From Euphorbia lathyris (taxonomy: Eukaryota; Streptophyta; Magnoliopsida; Malpighiales; Euphorbiaceae), in assembly GCF_963576675.1 (NCBI RefSeq), contig NC_088914.1:85434441-85498440 (forward strand): DNA of 64,000 nucleotides. The letters run 5' to 3'. This document shows, piece after piece, positions 1 through 9,639 of the stretch. A program made the position numbers and the translations under genes. How positions within the stretch are numbered: the stretch's first letter is position 1; each line of letters starts with the position of its first letter. Under the pieces are notes generated by a model. The model was given only the letters and a program-made list of their open reading frames with translations. It did no database searches and was not told where the DNA came from.

Positions 1-297
1 AGAAATGATTCTGAGCAAATTTAATTCTTAAATTTTTTAGTTTTAAAATCATTTAAGTGTTGTTCGGTTAGGTGAAAAAAAGTGATTGTTTAGAGAGAAC
101 AATATCCAAAAAATACGATTTAGAAAATAAAAAACGATGGTTCCACGAAAAATATAGTTATAAACAAGTTTAATTTTGGATGTGTTCAACGTTAAAATGA
201 TCATTATATTAATAAAATATAAAGTTTCGAAACTATAATATTCGGTTTTGAAATTCAAAATTTAAAATAAAAAAATGTAAAAAATGAAAAAAAAAAA
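1..297. repeat. Fragment of a Mutator-like MITE interior
   Basis: There is no gene here. Bases 40-240 (a stretch about a growth-like motif 'tgttcggttagg', then 'agagagaa', 'gatttagaaaataa' and a 'ggttccacgaaaa' block) match in order the interior of the complete MITE at 38184-38708. Neither terminus is present in the window, so this is a truncated or diverged family member. The last 40 bases are A-rich and form the 3' flank of the ATL gene. Confidence 0.5.
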
Positions 298-1032
298 TCA
301 TTGTCTTTCTAGATCTAAAAAACGTTCTTCTTGAACCTCAAGCTGAATTCTCCTCGAAGATCTTTCTCTACTGAGCATTCTTCGAAACGAACTCAGCCGA
401 GAAACCGAACCGCTTCCCTTCTGACTCGAACTCCCCTCCGTGCACGGCAGCGATGTACAATCCACTGGACCACCGGCCGCCGGACCTTCACGTCGCACCG
501 GTGAAATCATCGGCTCAGCTTCCGTCCGGCAAACAGGGCAATTAGAATGCGAATTCAACCATTTATCAACACACTCAGCGTGAAAAATATGTTTACAATT
601 AGGCAAAATCCTCGCCATCTCTTCCTCCTCAAGACCGCTCAAACAAACCGCACATTCTAATTCCGACTCATCTCCGCCGTGTACGGCGGAGATTTTCTTG
701 TAGACGAAAATTGGAAGTGAAGCGATGATGGCCGGATCAAGTCCAGTCCTCGGTGGCTCACCGGAGTGAGTATCGGCGGCTCTTGTTATTCCTAAACTGC
801 GGAGGACGGCCCGTTCTCGAGCTTGACGTCGGAGTATAAATCTGGCGTAAATGTGAAGAGTTATGAGTACTAATACGACGACGGATATTGAAATTATAGC
901 TGTTAGCATGATTTTGCTGTTCAAATCGTATGTGTTTAACCTGTACTCATTGTATGGAGATGAATAATTCAAACTTATGTTGACGCCGGGAACTTGTGCC
1001 GCCGGCAACGGTAACGTCACACGGTGAGCCAT
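298..1032 (-). CDS. ATL-family RING-H2 E3 ubiquitin ligase, copy 1
   Basis: Single-exon gene of 244 aa, typical of the plant ATL family, which are membrane-anchored E3 ubiquitin ligases. One hydrophobic segment (about residues 40-68) follows a short luminal or extracellular N-terminus. A basic stretch (RRQARERAVLR) comes next, then the ATL 'GLD' signature (TGLDPAIIASLPIFVYK, about residues 97-113). The RING-H2 domain (about residues 127-168) has the full C-x2-C-x15-C-x-H-x2-H-x2-C-x10-C-x2-C ligand set and the conserved Trp of CVDKWL, so it should be able to bind an E2. The C-terminal tail is Ser/Arg-rich with no recognised domain. The start MAH is the first Met and fits family N-termini. The gene is about 91% identical by eye to the copy at 6673-7404, so the two are a recent tandem pair. 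The substrate cannot be inferred. A TATAAAG motif lies about 70 bases upstream of the ATG. Confidence 0.93.
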   Translation of the reverse strand: MAHRVTLPLPAAQVPGVNISLNYSSPYNEYRLNTYDLNSKIMLTAIISISVVVLVLITLHIYARFILRRQARERAVLRSLGITRAADTHSGEPPRTGLDPAIIASLPIFVYKKISAVHGGDESELECAVCLSGLEEEEMARILPNCKHIFHAECVDKWLNSHSNCPVCRTEAEPMISPVRREGPAAGGPVDCTSLPCTEGSSSQKGSGSVSRLSSFRRMLSRERSSRRIQLEVQEERFLDLERQ

Positions 1033-2405
1033 TGGAGATGGAAATAGGGAAGGAATTGAGGAAATTGAAAGAGGGTTTTTAGTTTTGTTTATTGATCTTC
1101 TTTATACCAACAATATGAGGGTTGACTGTTTGACTTTGAATTTTATTTTTCCTTTTTGCATATAATATGCTACAATCAATTTAATAAAGGAACTCCATTG
1201 CTAAAATTAATATTATTCGAGTTCTAGCATACGCAGAAAATCTTAATTAGGAAAGAATCCAGTTAAAAGAATGTTTCACGAGCCTCAAATCGAGAAATTA
1301 AATAAACAATAAAAAAATTGAGATATTAGACAGTTAAGTGTAGAATCTTATGTCGCCTTTATATATCGAATAGGACTAATTTCATTTTCTTCAACTCTTA
1401 TCATTATTGTTAGTTATTTATCGTTTGTTGTTACTGATAAATATTAGATATTAGATTATTTTGTGGCTAAACTAAAAAGTTATTTTTAATTTTCACGGAG
1501 TACTTTTTGTCTTTCGTTTGGAATTGAAAGACAGAAAAATAATTACGACAAATCAAACTAAAAAAAACTTAAATAGGATTTACATATATTTTGGCTTATT
1601 AGAACACTAGTGTTAGTTATATGTAGTTAAAAAGAGAAAAGTGGTGGTTGCATAATTATAATATAATACTACATGATTATTAACATCCATGTGGTCAAAA
1701 CTGTTATATTATTTCATTCGGGATTTTAATATATGTCATTTAAAGTTATTCACTAAAACCAATAAAATATCACTTAAACAAATATCACTTAAACGGTTAA
1801 AATGACCAATTTATTCTTAATATTTTTCTCATCAAACTCTAGTTTATATCCAAAATTTCACTTTCTTCTTAATTATGATACAGCTTAATTAGAAGTGTTT
1901 GCATTAAAGATCTCGCTTATTATAAATAATGAGTAGTTCTTTTATTTCTCGGTTCGAGACTCGTATGTATTTTTTAGATGGATTCTCTCCCAATTAAAGT
2001 TTTATGCATATGCTGGAACTCGAACTCGAAATCTAATTTAAGCAGCATGAGACCCTTAATTAACTTTTATTACTTAGGGATTAAAATTAAATAAAAAAGT
2101 GACCTAATATAAATAGAGTAAACTTGGGGATATTGCTTTGACTTTCTTGTAAAAAACAAAAATTCCAAGGACTAGAATAGAATAGTGTGTTTAGAATAAT
2201 AATTACTTGTAACAAGAGTTGCGGTTTTGAAGGGTCTAAATTCTAATACTCTATAGTAGTCAATAAAGGAGACTTCTTTTAGCTCTTTGGGTTTTTCATT
2301 AATCCCACACAATTTTCTTTGTTCAATGAATGATGTTAGGGATAAATAGTGTTATTATTAGAACCTTAACGAGCCGAGTTGGGACCGAACTTCAATAGGT
2401 TTAGA
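1033..2405. other. 5' flank of ATL copy 1 (duplicon unit A)
   Basis: AT-rich non-coding DNA. Blocks at about 1405-1560, 1690-1800 and 2088-2400 reappear upstream of ATL copy 2 at about 8641-8820, 9180-9270, 16490-16599 and 17245-17420, in the same order. The stretch therefore belongs to the tandem duplication. The 1405-1560 block also resembles the dispersed CCGTTTG MITE family (30137, 33092, 38871). No gene seen. Confidence 0.7.
1100..1106 (-). promoter_or_regulatory. TATA-like box of ATL copy 1
   Basis: On the minus strand the sequence reads GGTATAAAGAAG about 70 bases before the ATG of ATL copy 1, a plausible TATA position for a plant gene with a short 5' UTR. The aligned position in copy 2 reads GCTCTAACAAAC, with no TATA. 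Function is inferred from position and sequence only. Confidence 0.45.
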
Positions 2406-3017
2406 CAGTGGAATATATAATTGTTTGGTTGGAAAGGCGATTTTATACGTGGTATGTAAAAATAAAATAAAAAATTCTAAATTAAACTTGTTTAAATTTT
2501 TTTCGTATATATACATGTTATAATCGGATTTCGTAGATATACGTGTTATAATCAGAGTGGTTAAAAAACAAATTTTAAGTATCAATGTAAAACGTTTTAA
2601 AATTAAGCTATATTTGTGTTTAAGATTCTTAACATGTAAAAAATTGTCTAATAGAAAAAATCGAATTTAGGGATAGTCTAATAGGAAAAAAATTAGAAAT
2701 TTGGATTTAAAAATGGCCTATCATATACCAAAAAATTAGAAATTTGGATTCAATGAGGCCCTAACAGCACAAAAAAAAAATTTGGATTTAGAGATAACCT
2801 AACAGGCTAAAAAATTGGAATTTTATGTTTAGAGATGGTCTAACAAGACCTGAGCTAGTTTTGGTGTGCTAATTCAGCACCCGGTCATTACTTCTTGGAA
2901 ACAGAGGGTCAGAATCGCCACAGCTTCAAATTTCGTGGAGACAAGATGGGCGAAACTACTCGTGGTCATGGTGGTTCCGGCGCATGGAGGGGCCCGGGGC
3001 CTCTATCTCTGCCCCTG
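2406..3017. mobile_element. hAT-like non-autonomous element in duplicon unit A
   Basis: A 612-bp insertion flanked by 8-bp near-identical direct repeats (GGTTTAGA at 2398-2405, GGTTTAGG at 3018-3025). Its ends are hAT-like (CAGTGG... / ...CCCCTG). The paralogous flank at about 17553-17640 continues uninterrupted through the same point, so it shows the empty site. The interior (about 2640-2860) holds some five degenerate copies of a ~45-bp AT-rich repeat (AAATTTGGATTTAGAGATGG-like). No coding capacity. Confidence 0.6.
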
Positions 3018-3296
3018 GGTTTAGGTTCAGTTTGTTAATATCTTGAGCCGAGTTATTTTGAATCGAGTTTTGACCAATTTTTAACCTAATTCATCATACA
3101 TGTATAGAATAAATAGCATAAATAATAAAAAAAATCATATAGCATACTCCACATGAATTTAAAAAAATAAAAAAGAAAAATCATTCGTCACGACTAAGTG
3201 CCTAGTAGCTATAACTGGTGGATAATAGTCGATAGTATTAGAACAGAACCAATAGTAACCTTAAGATAATATGTTTTCTATAAGAATTGTGGTTCA
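3018..3296. other. Duplicon unit A flank
   Basis: Non-coding. It matches about 17590-17714 and 18687-18790, the same sequence in unit B where it is split by the fold-back element. It ends at the hAT relic. Confidence 0.6.
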
Positions 3297-3881
3297 GGGG
3301 TGTCAAAATGGGTTAGTGGGTCGTAAACGTGTCGTGTCAACCTACTCAGGTGATCCGTTTATTGAAACCCATGCACAACTCGTTTAATTTAACGGGTTGA
3401 CACAGGTCAACCTGGATAACCCATACAGGTCAATTTTTAACACAGCCCGTTTATACTTAACGAGTCAGAACATCCTAAACGAGTTATCTGACCCATTAAC
3501 ACTTTAAACTTTCAATAAAATTTCAACAAATCCATTAAGCAACATTCAATTCAAGTTCAACATAACAAAACATAAAAAAAAACATCCAAATAGTTCAACA
3601 TAAACAACAAACCATAAAAAAACATCCAAATAGTTGAACATAATCAACAAACCATTAGAAAAAAAACGCAAAGGCCACAAATCATGAAACAACTGTTTAA
3701 CAAATAAAATCATAACATTCAATTGACAGCATCAGAATTGGCATCTTGCTGGTTAGGCTTTGATTCATGAGATTCAAGTGTAATTCCATCAACTCCTTTT
3801 CAAGTTCATCATCCTCCTTATAGTTTTCATCCACACCTAAAAAAAGTATAAAAAGAAATAATCGGAATATAATTGAAGTAT

Positions 3882-4082
3882 TTAAACCAAAAAAATAACC
3901 AAATTTTGTGAAAAGATTTTACCATCAATTTCACAAGAAATCCAATCTTTAGTACATAGAAATGCTTCCACAACATTAGATTTTAATGCACTCCTATATT
4001 GGTCAAGAACTCTTTCGCTGTTGCTAAATGCACTATCTGAAGCTACTGTTATAATTGGAATAGCTAGCACATCTTGGGCCAT
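3882..4082 (-). pseudogene. hAT transposase C-terminal dimerisation fragment
   Basis: About 66 codons contain the conserved hAT C-terminal pattern: LAIPIITVASDSAFSNSERV followed by LDQYRSALKSNVVEAFLCTKDW. This matches the dimerisation domain of plant hAT (RICESLEEPER/Ac-like) transposases. The rest of the transposase (zinc-finger BED domain and DDE catalytic core) is missing, so only a tail survives. It reads leftward and lies inside the hAT terminal repeats at 3297-4786. Confidence 0.85.
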
Positions 4083-4497
4083 GGCTGCAATTTAAGGGCA
4101 TTTAAATTGATTTGCTTTCCAATAAACTAATATGTCTAAATTAAGAATGGCTCCTCAAGAATAAAAACGCAACCTTATGTGGATCCCAAACATGAGTGCC
4201 ATATATAAACTGTAGATGTTATGTTGTGCAGTTGAATAATTGTATAACCCCATAACAATACAGTGTAAAATCATCTATTTCTAGGTCATAAGAAAAAGTA
4301 AAAGAAGGGTTCTCGAAGATAACCTTCTTCATAAAGAGGACGGCGGTAAGGAGATCAGAAACGACGACAAAAAGATAACGGCCGCGGAAGGGTTTGAAAA
4401 AAATTTAAAGGAGAAAAATTTGAGAGAATTGGTCTTGGTGGTGTTTGGTGGGTGGATAATCGACACCCCTAATATTGGAAAACCTAACAATTTGATA

Positions 4498-4520
4498 CAT
4501 ATATATATATATATATATAT
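4498..4520. repeat. (TA)n microsatellite
   Basis: Pure alternating AT tract inside the hAT relic. Confidence 0.9.
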
Positions 4521-4786
4521 CAAGCTCTGGAATTACTAGTATACCCATTATAAAATCTGACATTTTCAATAGCTAAACGGGTTATACGGGTTATATGGCC
4601 GAGTTTTGCAAATTAGTGAAACAGGTTGACCCGACACGTTAACTCGTCTAAAATTATACGGGTTGTAGCGAGTTTGCGAGTCAACCCGTTGATCCGTTTA
4701 ACACTAAGCCTCAATTGTAACTCACTTAATTTGCGGGTTATGCGAATCGTGTTATCGTGTCATGGCCCATATTGACAGCTCTAGTT

Positions 4787-6066
4787 CTTCTTATTATCAT
4801 GCCTAATAAGGAAATAAGGAGTGTGATACAACCTTCCATATTTAACACGATTTAACCTAATTAGGAGGTTTGTTACTATGTATTATCTAATTAGCTATAT
4901 TTAAGCAATGTTCAAGAATAAAGCTGTTTGTATTGCTTAGCTACTCAAAATCGAGAATTTCTTTTGATTTTCTCTATTTAGGCTCTGGGTGTTTTTTTGG
5001 CTACATTGACCTCTTAGAAGTTGTCAAGGTTAATCTTGGGAGCTGCTTGGACAGCAAACAAAAAATGTTTTTTTATCATTATTATTTTAATTTTTTTACT
5101 TTATTATAATTCACTTTTAAATTGAATCCGCTAAAAAATTAAAAAATGTATGTGTCAACAGTTTTATGAAATGAGACCAAAACTCAACAAAAATATCTAT
5201 ATTGGATGGGAATAACCTCCAAAATTATCAAAATTTCAGCTCCATATTAATAATTAACTTGAGCAACGAGTCTAATATGTTCAAAACTGTGAGTAGCTAG
5301 TAGAAGAAGAGTATAGTGATATTTAAATTTTATTAATAATTTAACTTTTTTTTAAATTTAAAGTATATTTTATAATAAAAAAGTTTATTCGGGGTCCCAC
5401 GAGATTTTTCGAAGATTTCCACATGGATTTATATGGTAATAGGAATTCCACGGGATGGATATAACAATCTCATCCCTATTTAGGTTTTGAGAAAAAAGTT
5501 GACCCCCGTCCCTATCCCCACTTTTTACGGTTATTTTCTATCCCTATCAGTTCGGATACCAGTATTTTTCGAATAATCCCCTCTCATTGTCACCCTTAGT
5601 TCTTTAGCCTTTTTACTAATCCCACGCAATTTTCTTTCTTCAATGAATGATATTAGGGGCAAATAGTGTCATTATTAGACTTCACCAACCGAAACAGGAC
5701 CGGACCTAGATAGATTCAGTTCAGGCTCGGTTTATTAATATCTCGAGCCGAGTTATTTCGAGTCGAATTTTAATTGAGATTTAACTTCATATATCATACA
5801 TGTATAAAAATAAATAGCATAAATAGTAAAATAAACAAAACTCTATAACATACTATATCATTTTCTTAATTATTATTTTTCAATATGATTTTACATCATT
5901 CTAAACTACATATATTTCAAGACGCTAGATTTGAGGGAAAGCATCTTGCATCCTAAACTCCTAATCTATCGAATACAAAACCAAAATCATTCTTACTATG
6001 GATGATTTCAGAGCGGGAGACGGCCCTAGCACCCGTATCCCCGCCCTCATATCACATGGTATTATG
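4787..6066. other. Duplicon remainder and a third partial copy of the ATL flank
   Basis: No gene. About 4860-5120 matches about 18785-18830 and 20100-20290 of unit B (the stretch with 'gattttctct...tttttttggctac'). About 5600-5890 is a further copy of the flank block seen at 2281-2400/3020-3150 and 17320-17700. This suggests a third, partly deleted repeat of the duplicated unit. About 5390-5590 is G/C-biased (ggggtccc...aatcccc) and may be another small inverted-repeat element. Confidence 0.5.
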
Positions 6067-6618
6067 TAGGGGTGAGCAAAATAACCGGTAACCGATAACC
6101 GAACCGAAATTTTAGTTTGGTTCGGTTATTTTAACATTCTGGTTCGGTTCAATTTTCATTTTAGCTCAATTTGGTAATCGGTTATCGGTTCGGTTATTGA
6201 AAAAAAATATCGGTATAACCGATAACCGAACCGAACTTCATATATAAATATAAAAAATATAATTTTATCTTTATATATATATATATAAATAAAAAGTCCA
6301 ACCCTAAAAAATACACTTTTATCTTTGTATATATATATTTTGGTTTAGTAGCCTTTAATTTATTCAATTGTAACTTTTGTACAAGGATATTATTTGAAAA
6401 CTAATTAAATAAAAATGTAGAAAAAATTAAATATTTTATGCTTTCGGTTATTCGGTCGGTAACCGAACCGAACCGAAAATTTTCGGTTAAATGAAATTCG
6501 GTTACCAAACTTATTCGGTTCGGTTCGGTTATGAAAATAGAGCAAATTTCGGTTCGGTTAACCGACAGTTCGGTTCGGTGTTCGGTTAGTAACCGAACCG
6601 AACTGATGCTCACCCCTA
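6067..6618. mobile_element. hAT MITE with CGGTTCGGTT-rich arms
   Basis: A 552-bp element with inverted termini TAGGGGTGAGCA / TGCTCACCCCTA and a perfect 8-bp target duplication GTATTATG (6059-6066 and 6619-6626), which fits the hAT superfamily. Subterminal DNA is packed with TTCGGTT/AACCGAA motifs in both orientations. It is non-coding and lies about 50 bp downstream of ATL copy 2. Confidence 0.85.
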
Positions 6619-6672
6619 GTATTATGTACTATTAAAATCTAAAAAAATAATAAAAAAATGAAAAAAAAAAAT

Positions 6673-7404
6673 TTATTGTCTTTCGAGATCTAGAAAACGT
6701 TCTTCTTGAACCTCAATTTGAATTGTCCTCGAAGATCTTTCCCTACTAAGCATTCTACGAAACGAACTCAGCCGAGAAACCGAACCGCTTCCCTTCTGAC
6801 TCGAACTCTCCTCCGTGCACGGCAGCGATGTACAATCCACCGGATCACCAGCCGCCGGACCTTCACGGCGCACCGGTAGAATCATCGGCTCAGCTTCCGT
6901 CCGGCAAACAGGGCAATTAGAATGCGAATTCAACCATTTATCAACACACTCGGCGTGAAAAATATGTTTACAATTAGGCAAAATCCTCGCCATCTCTTCC
7001 TCCTCAAGACCGCACAAACAAACCGCACATTCTAATTCCGACTCATCTCCGCCGTGGACGGCGGAGACTTGCTTGTAGACGAAAATTGGAAGTGAAGCGA
7101 TGATGGCCGGATCAAGTCCAGTCCTCGATGGCTCACCGGAGTGAGTATCGGCGGCTCTTGTTATTCCTAACCTGCGGAGGACGGCCCGTTCTCGAGCTTG
7201 GCGTCTGAGCATAAATCTAGCGTAAATGTGAAGAGTTATGAGTACTAATACGACGACGGAGACTGAAATTATAGCTGTTAGCATGATTTTGCTGTTCAAA
7301 TCATATGTGTTTAACCTGTGCTCATTGTATGGAGATGAATAACCCAAACTTATGTTGATGCCGGGAATTTGTACCGGCAACGGTAACAGCGGAGGGTGAG
7401 CCAT
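6673..7404 (-). CDS. ATL-family RING-H2 E3 ubiquitin ligase, copy 2
   Basis: Intronless 243-aa paralogue of the gene at 298-1032 in the same orientation, with the same layout: short N-terminus, one transmembrane helix (about residues 39-67), basic juxtamembrane stretch, GLD motif, complete RING-H2 with all eight Cys/His ligands and the CVDKWL Trp, and a Ser/Arg-rich tail. About 21 residues differ from copy 1, clustered in the first 20 residues and the tail. The RING differs only by Ser-to-Cys inside the first loop, next to the second Cys pair. The reading frame is intact, so both copies look functional at protein level. Its proximal promoter lost the TATA-like motif seen in copy 1, and a hAT MITE (7605-8156) sits about 200 bp upstream, so expression may differ. 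Confidence 0.93.
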   Translation of the reverse strand: MAHPPLLPLPVQIPGINISLGYSSPYNEHRLNTYDLNSKIMLTAIISVSVVVLVLITLHIYARFMLRRQARERAVLRRLGITRAADTHSGEPSRTGLDPAIIASLPIFVYKQVSAVHGGDESELECAVCLCGLEEEEMARILPNCKHIFHAECVDKWLNSHSNCPVCRTEAEPMILPVRREGPAAGDPVDCTSLPCTEESSSQKGSGSVSRLSSFRRMLSRERSSRTIQIEVQEERFLDLERQ

Positions 7405-7604
7405 TGGAGATGGAAAGAGAGAAGGAATTTAGGAAATTGAAAGAGGTTTTTTTTTTTTTTAGTTTTGTTTATTTGATGTTTGTTAGAGCAACAATATGAA
7501 GTTTTTATTTATTAATACAATTTCTAAAAGGTTGACTGTTGACTTTGAATTTTATTTTTTCTAGCAAAGGAAATCTGGTGTACCAAATCGCATGTGGTTT
7601 TTCC

Positions 7605-8156
7605 TACGGAGAGCATCGGTTCGGTTCGATTATAACCGAACCGAATTATCGATTAACCGAATTGAATTTTGTATAATTTTAAAAACCGAACCTTATCAAA
7701 TAATTAAAATAACCGAAGTTGACTTGAACCGAAATTTTTTGGTTCGGTTCGGTTATCAACCGAATAACCGAAATTTTTATATTTTATATTTTTAATTTAA
7801 ACATTTAAACATTTAAAATGTTATAAATTATGAAATTTGAGCTTCATTAATTTAGAATTTACAATTTCAAATTCAATTAACCAAATACCTTATATATTAC
7901 AAATTAATTGAATAATGTTTAAAACTAAAATTTTGAGATTTCTTGTACAAATTAAAGTATGAAAAACAAATAAATAAGTAAAATATATTATGCTTATTTA
8001 AATATATATTTAGTTCGGTTTTTGGCTAAACCAATATTTTTTTCTGAATAACCAACCCGATAACCGAATATCGAACAAGGAAAATTTGATAACCGAACCG
8101 AACCTAATAAGAATTTCAGTTTAATCATCGGTTATTGGACTTTTTACTCACCCCTA
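7605..8156. mobile_element. hAT MITE upstream of ATL copy 2
   Basis: A 552-bp relative of the element at 6067-6618. Its termini TACGGAGAGCA / ...CTCACCCCTA lie between 8-mers GTTTTTCC (7597-7604) and GTTTTTTC (8157-8164), a target duplication with one mismatch. It is rich in TTCGGTT/AACCGAA motifs and non-coding. It is more diverged than the 6067 copy, so probably older. Confidence 0.75.
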
Positions 8157-9506
8157 GTTTTTTCGGTCCCTCGCTTAATTAAATTAATATATTGTGTGAG
8201 TGAAAAGGTTGACATAGTAAACAGACATCATTTTTTGTAAGATGAACAACGAATGGAATAATAGAGTCAGATATATAGTAAAGGAAATCTGATCTACCAA
8301 ATCTCATGTCTTCATTCACTTAATTAAACTAATATATTGTTTGAGCTAGAAGGTTGCGCATAATAAAAAAAGATATCATTTTTTTAAGATGAACAACAAA
8401 TGGGACAATAGCGTCGGGATATCATATTCTTTTCTTCAATAGATATAATAAATTGGTTTGAGTGGTTAAGGATATGAAGTCGCTTAATATAGTGATCTCG
8501 TATTTGAATCCTAATATGCGCATAAAACTTTAATTACGAGAGGATCGATATAAAGGGTGTATGACAAGCCTCGAATACAGAAATTAGATAAACTATCGAC
8601 AAAAAATAGATTTTATTCAAACGGAAATAATCTCGTTTTGTTCAGCTCTTACTATTACTGTTAGTTAGTTATTTATTGTTCGTTGTTACGGATAGATATT
8701 AATTAAGTTATTTTACTGCTAAAAGTTGCTTTTTTAATTTAGGAAAGTTATTTTTAATTCTTCCTACTTGCTTTTTGTCTTTCGTTTAGAATTGAAAGAT
8801 AAAAAAACAGTTACGAGAAAACCAAAAACTTAAATAGAATTACGTTTTTGCTTACTTATCTATTATAGAGAAATTTTATTCCGAATATAGAATGTAATTT
8901 ACTTTTCCATCCGTCCTATTATGTAAAAATGTGTTTATACACTAAGTAAGAAAATATTTAATATTTTTAAAAAAGAAAAAGTATTAAATATTTCTTCAAA
9001 ATAAATAAATAAATATTATTATTATTTTCTTTATATATTACTCAATTAATGGAGTGTTTTAATGATAAAGTATTTAATTTATCTTATGTTTAATAATTTT
9101 AAATCATAATAAATAAAGATATAATAGGAAAGTGTTAGTTATATATTGTTAAAAGAGGAAAGTGGAAATTATATAATTATATTACTTCTTTCCTTTCCGA
9201 TTTTTAATATGTGTCATTTAAAGTTGTTCACTAAAACCAATAAAATATCAATTAAATTTTTAAAATGACTAATTTACTCTTAATATTTTTTTTATCAAAT
9301 TCTAATTAAAATTTCTTTTTCTCTTTAATTACTATGGCTTAGTTGGAATTGTTTGCATTAATTATTAAGCATCTTTCCTATCATAAATAAGGATAAACTT
9401 AAAAAAATATTATATAAAATGCATTGGTAATAAAACGACATATAAAAAAAGACCAAATTAAAAAATTTAAACCAGTATCTATTTGAGATATGATGGAGTA
9501 TATTTA
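8157..9506. other. 5' flank of ATL copy 2 (duplicon unit B)
   Basis: AT-rich with no gene. It aligns in blocks with 1380-1930. A short repeat of about 50 bp (AAGGAAATCTG...CCAAATC) is found on both sides of the MITE (about 7566 and 8281). The stretch is cut by the Copia element at 9507. Confidence 0.6.
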
Positions 9507-9631
9507 TGGAATAAGACACAAAAGTGAAATATAATAAATTCTCTTATTTATGATATTAAGGTACAAGTATTTATACTACTAATTACAATGTTGATTTACT
9601 ATTCTACCCTTAATATATTAATACATTAACA
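9507..9631 (-). repeat. 3' LTR of short-LTR Copia
   Basis: 125 bp. On the minus strand it runs from TGTTAATG to TTCCA. It is a direct repeat of 15217-15341. Confidence 0.92.
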
Positions 9632-9639
9632 CCCCCTCC

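Larger units (their letters stand above)
3297..4786 (-). mobile_element. Decayed hAT transposon with transposase C-terminal remnant
   Basis: The ends are imperfect inverted repeats (GGGGTGTCAAAATGGG on the left; complement of CCCATATTGACAGCTC on the right), with subterminal GGGTTGAC/GTCAACC motifs repeated near both ends, as is usual for hAT elements. Flanking 8-mers TGGTTCAG and TAGTTCTT are a plausible but diverged target duplication. Inside, the minus-strand segment 3882-4082 encodes a recognisable hAT dimerisation-region motif. The duplicated flank resumes at about 4787. A (TA)n tract lies at 4498-4520. Confidence 0.7.
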
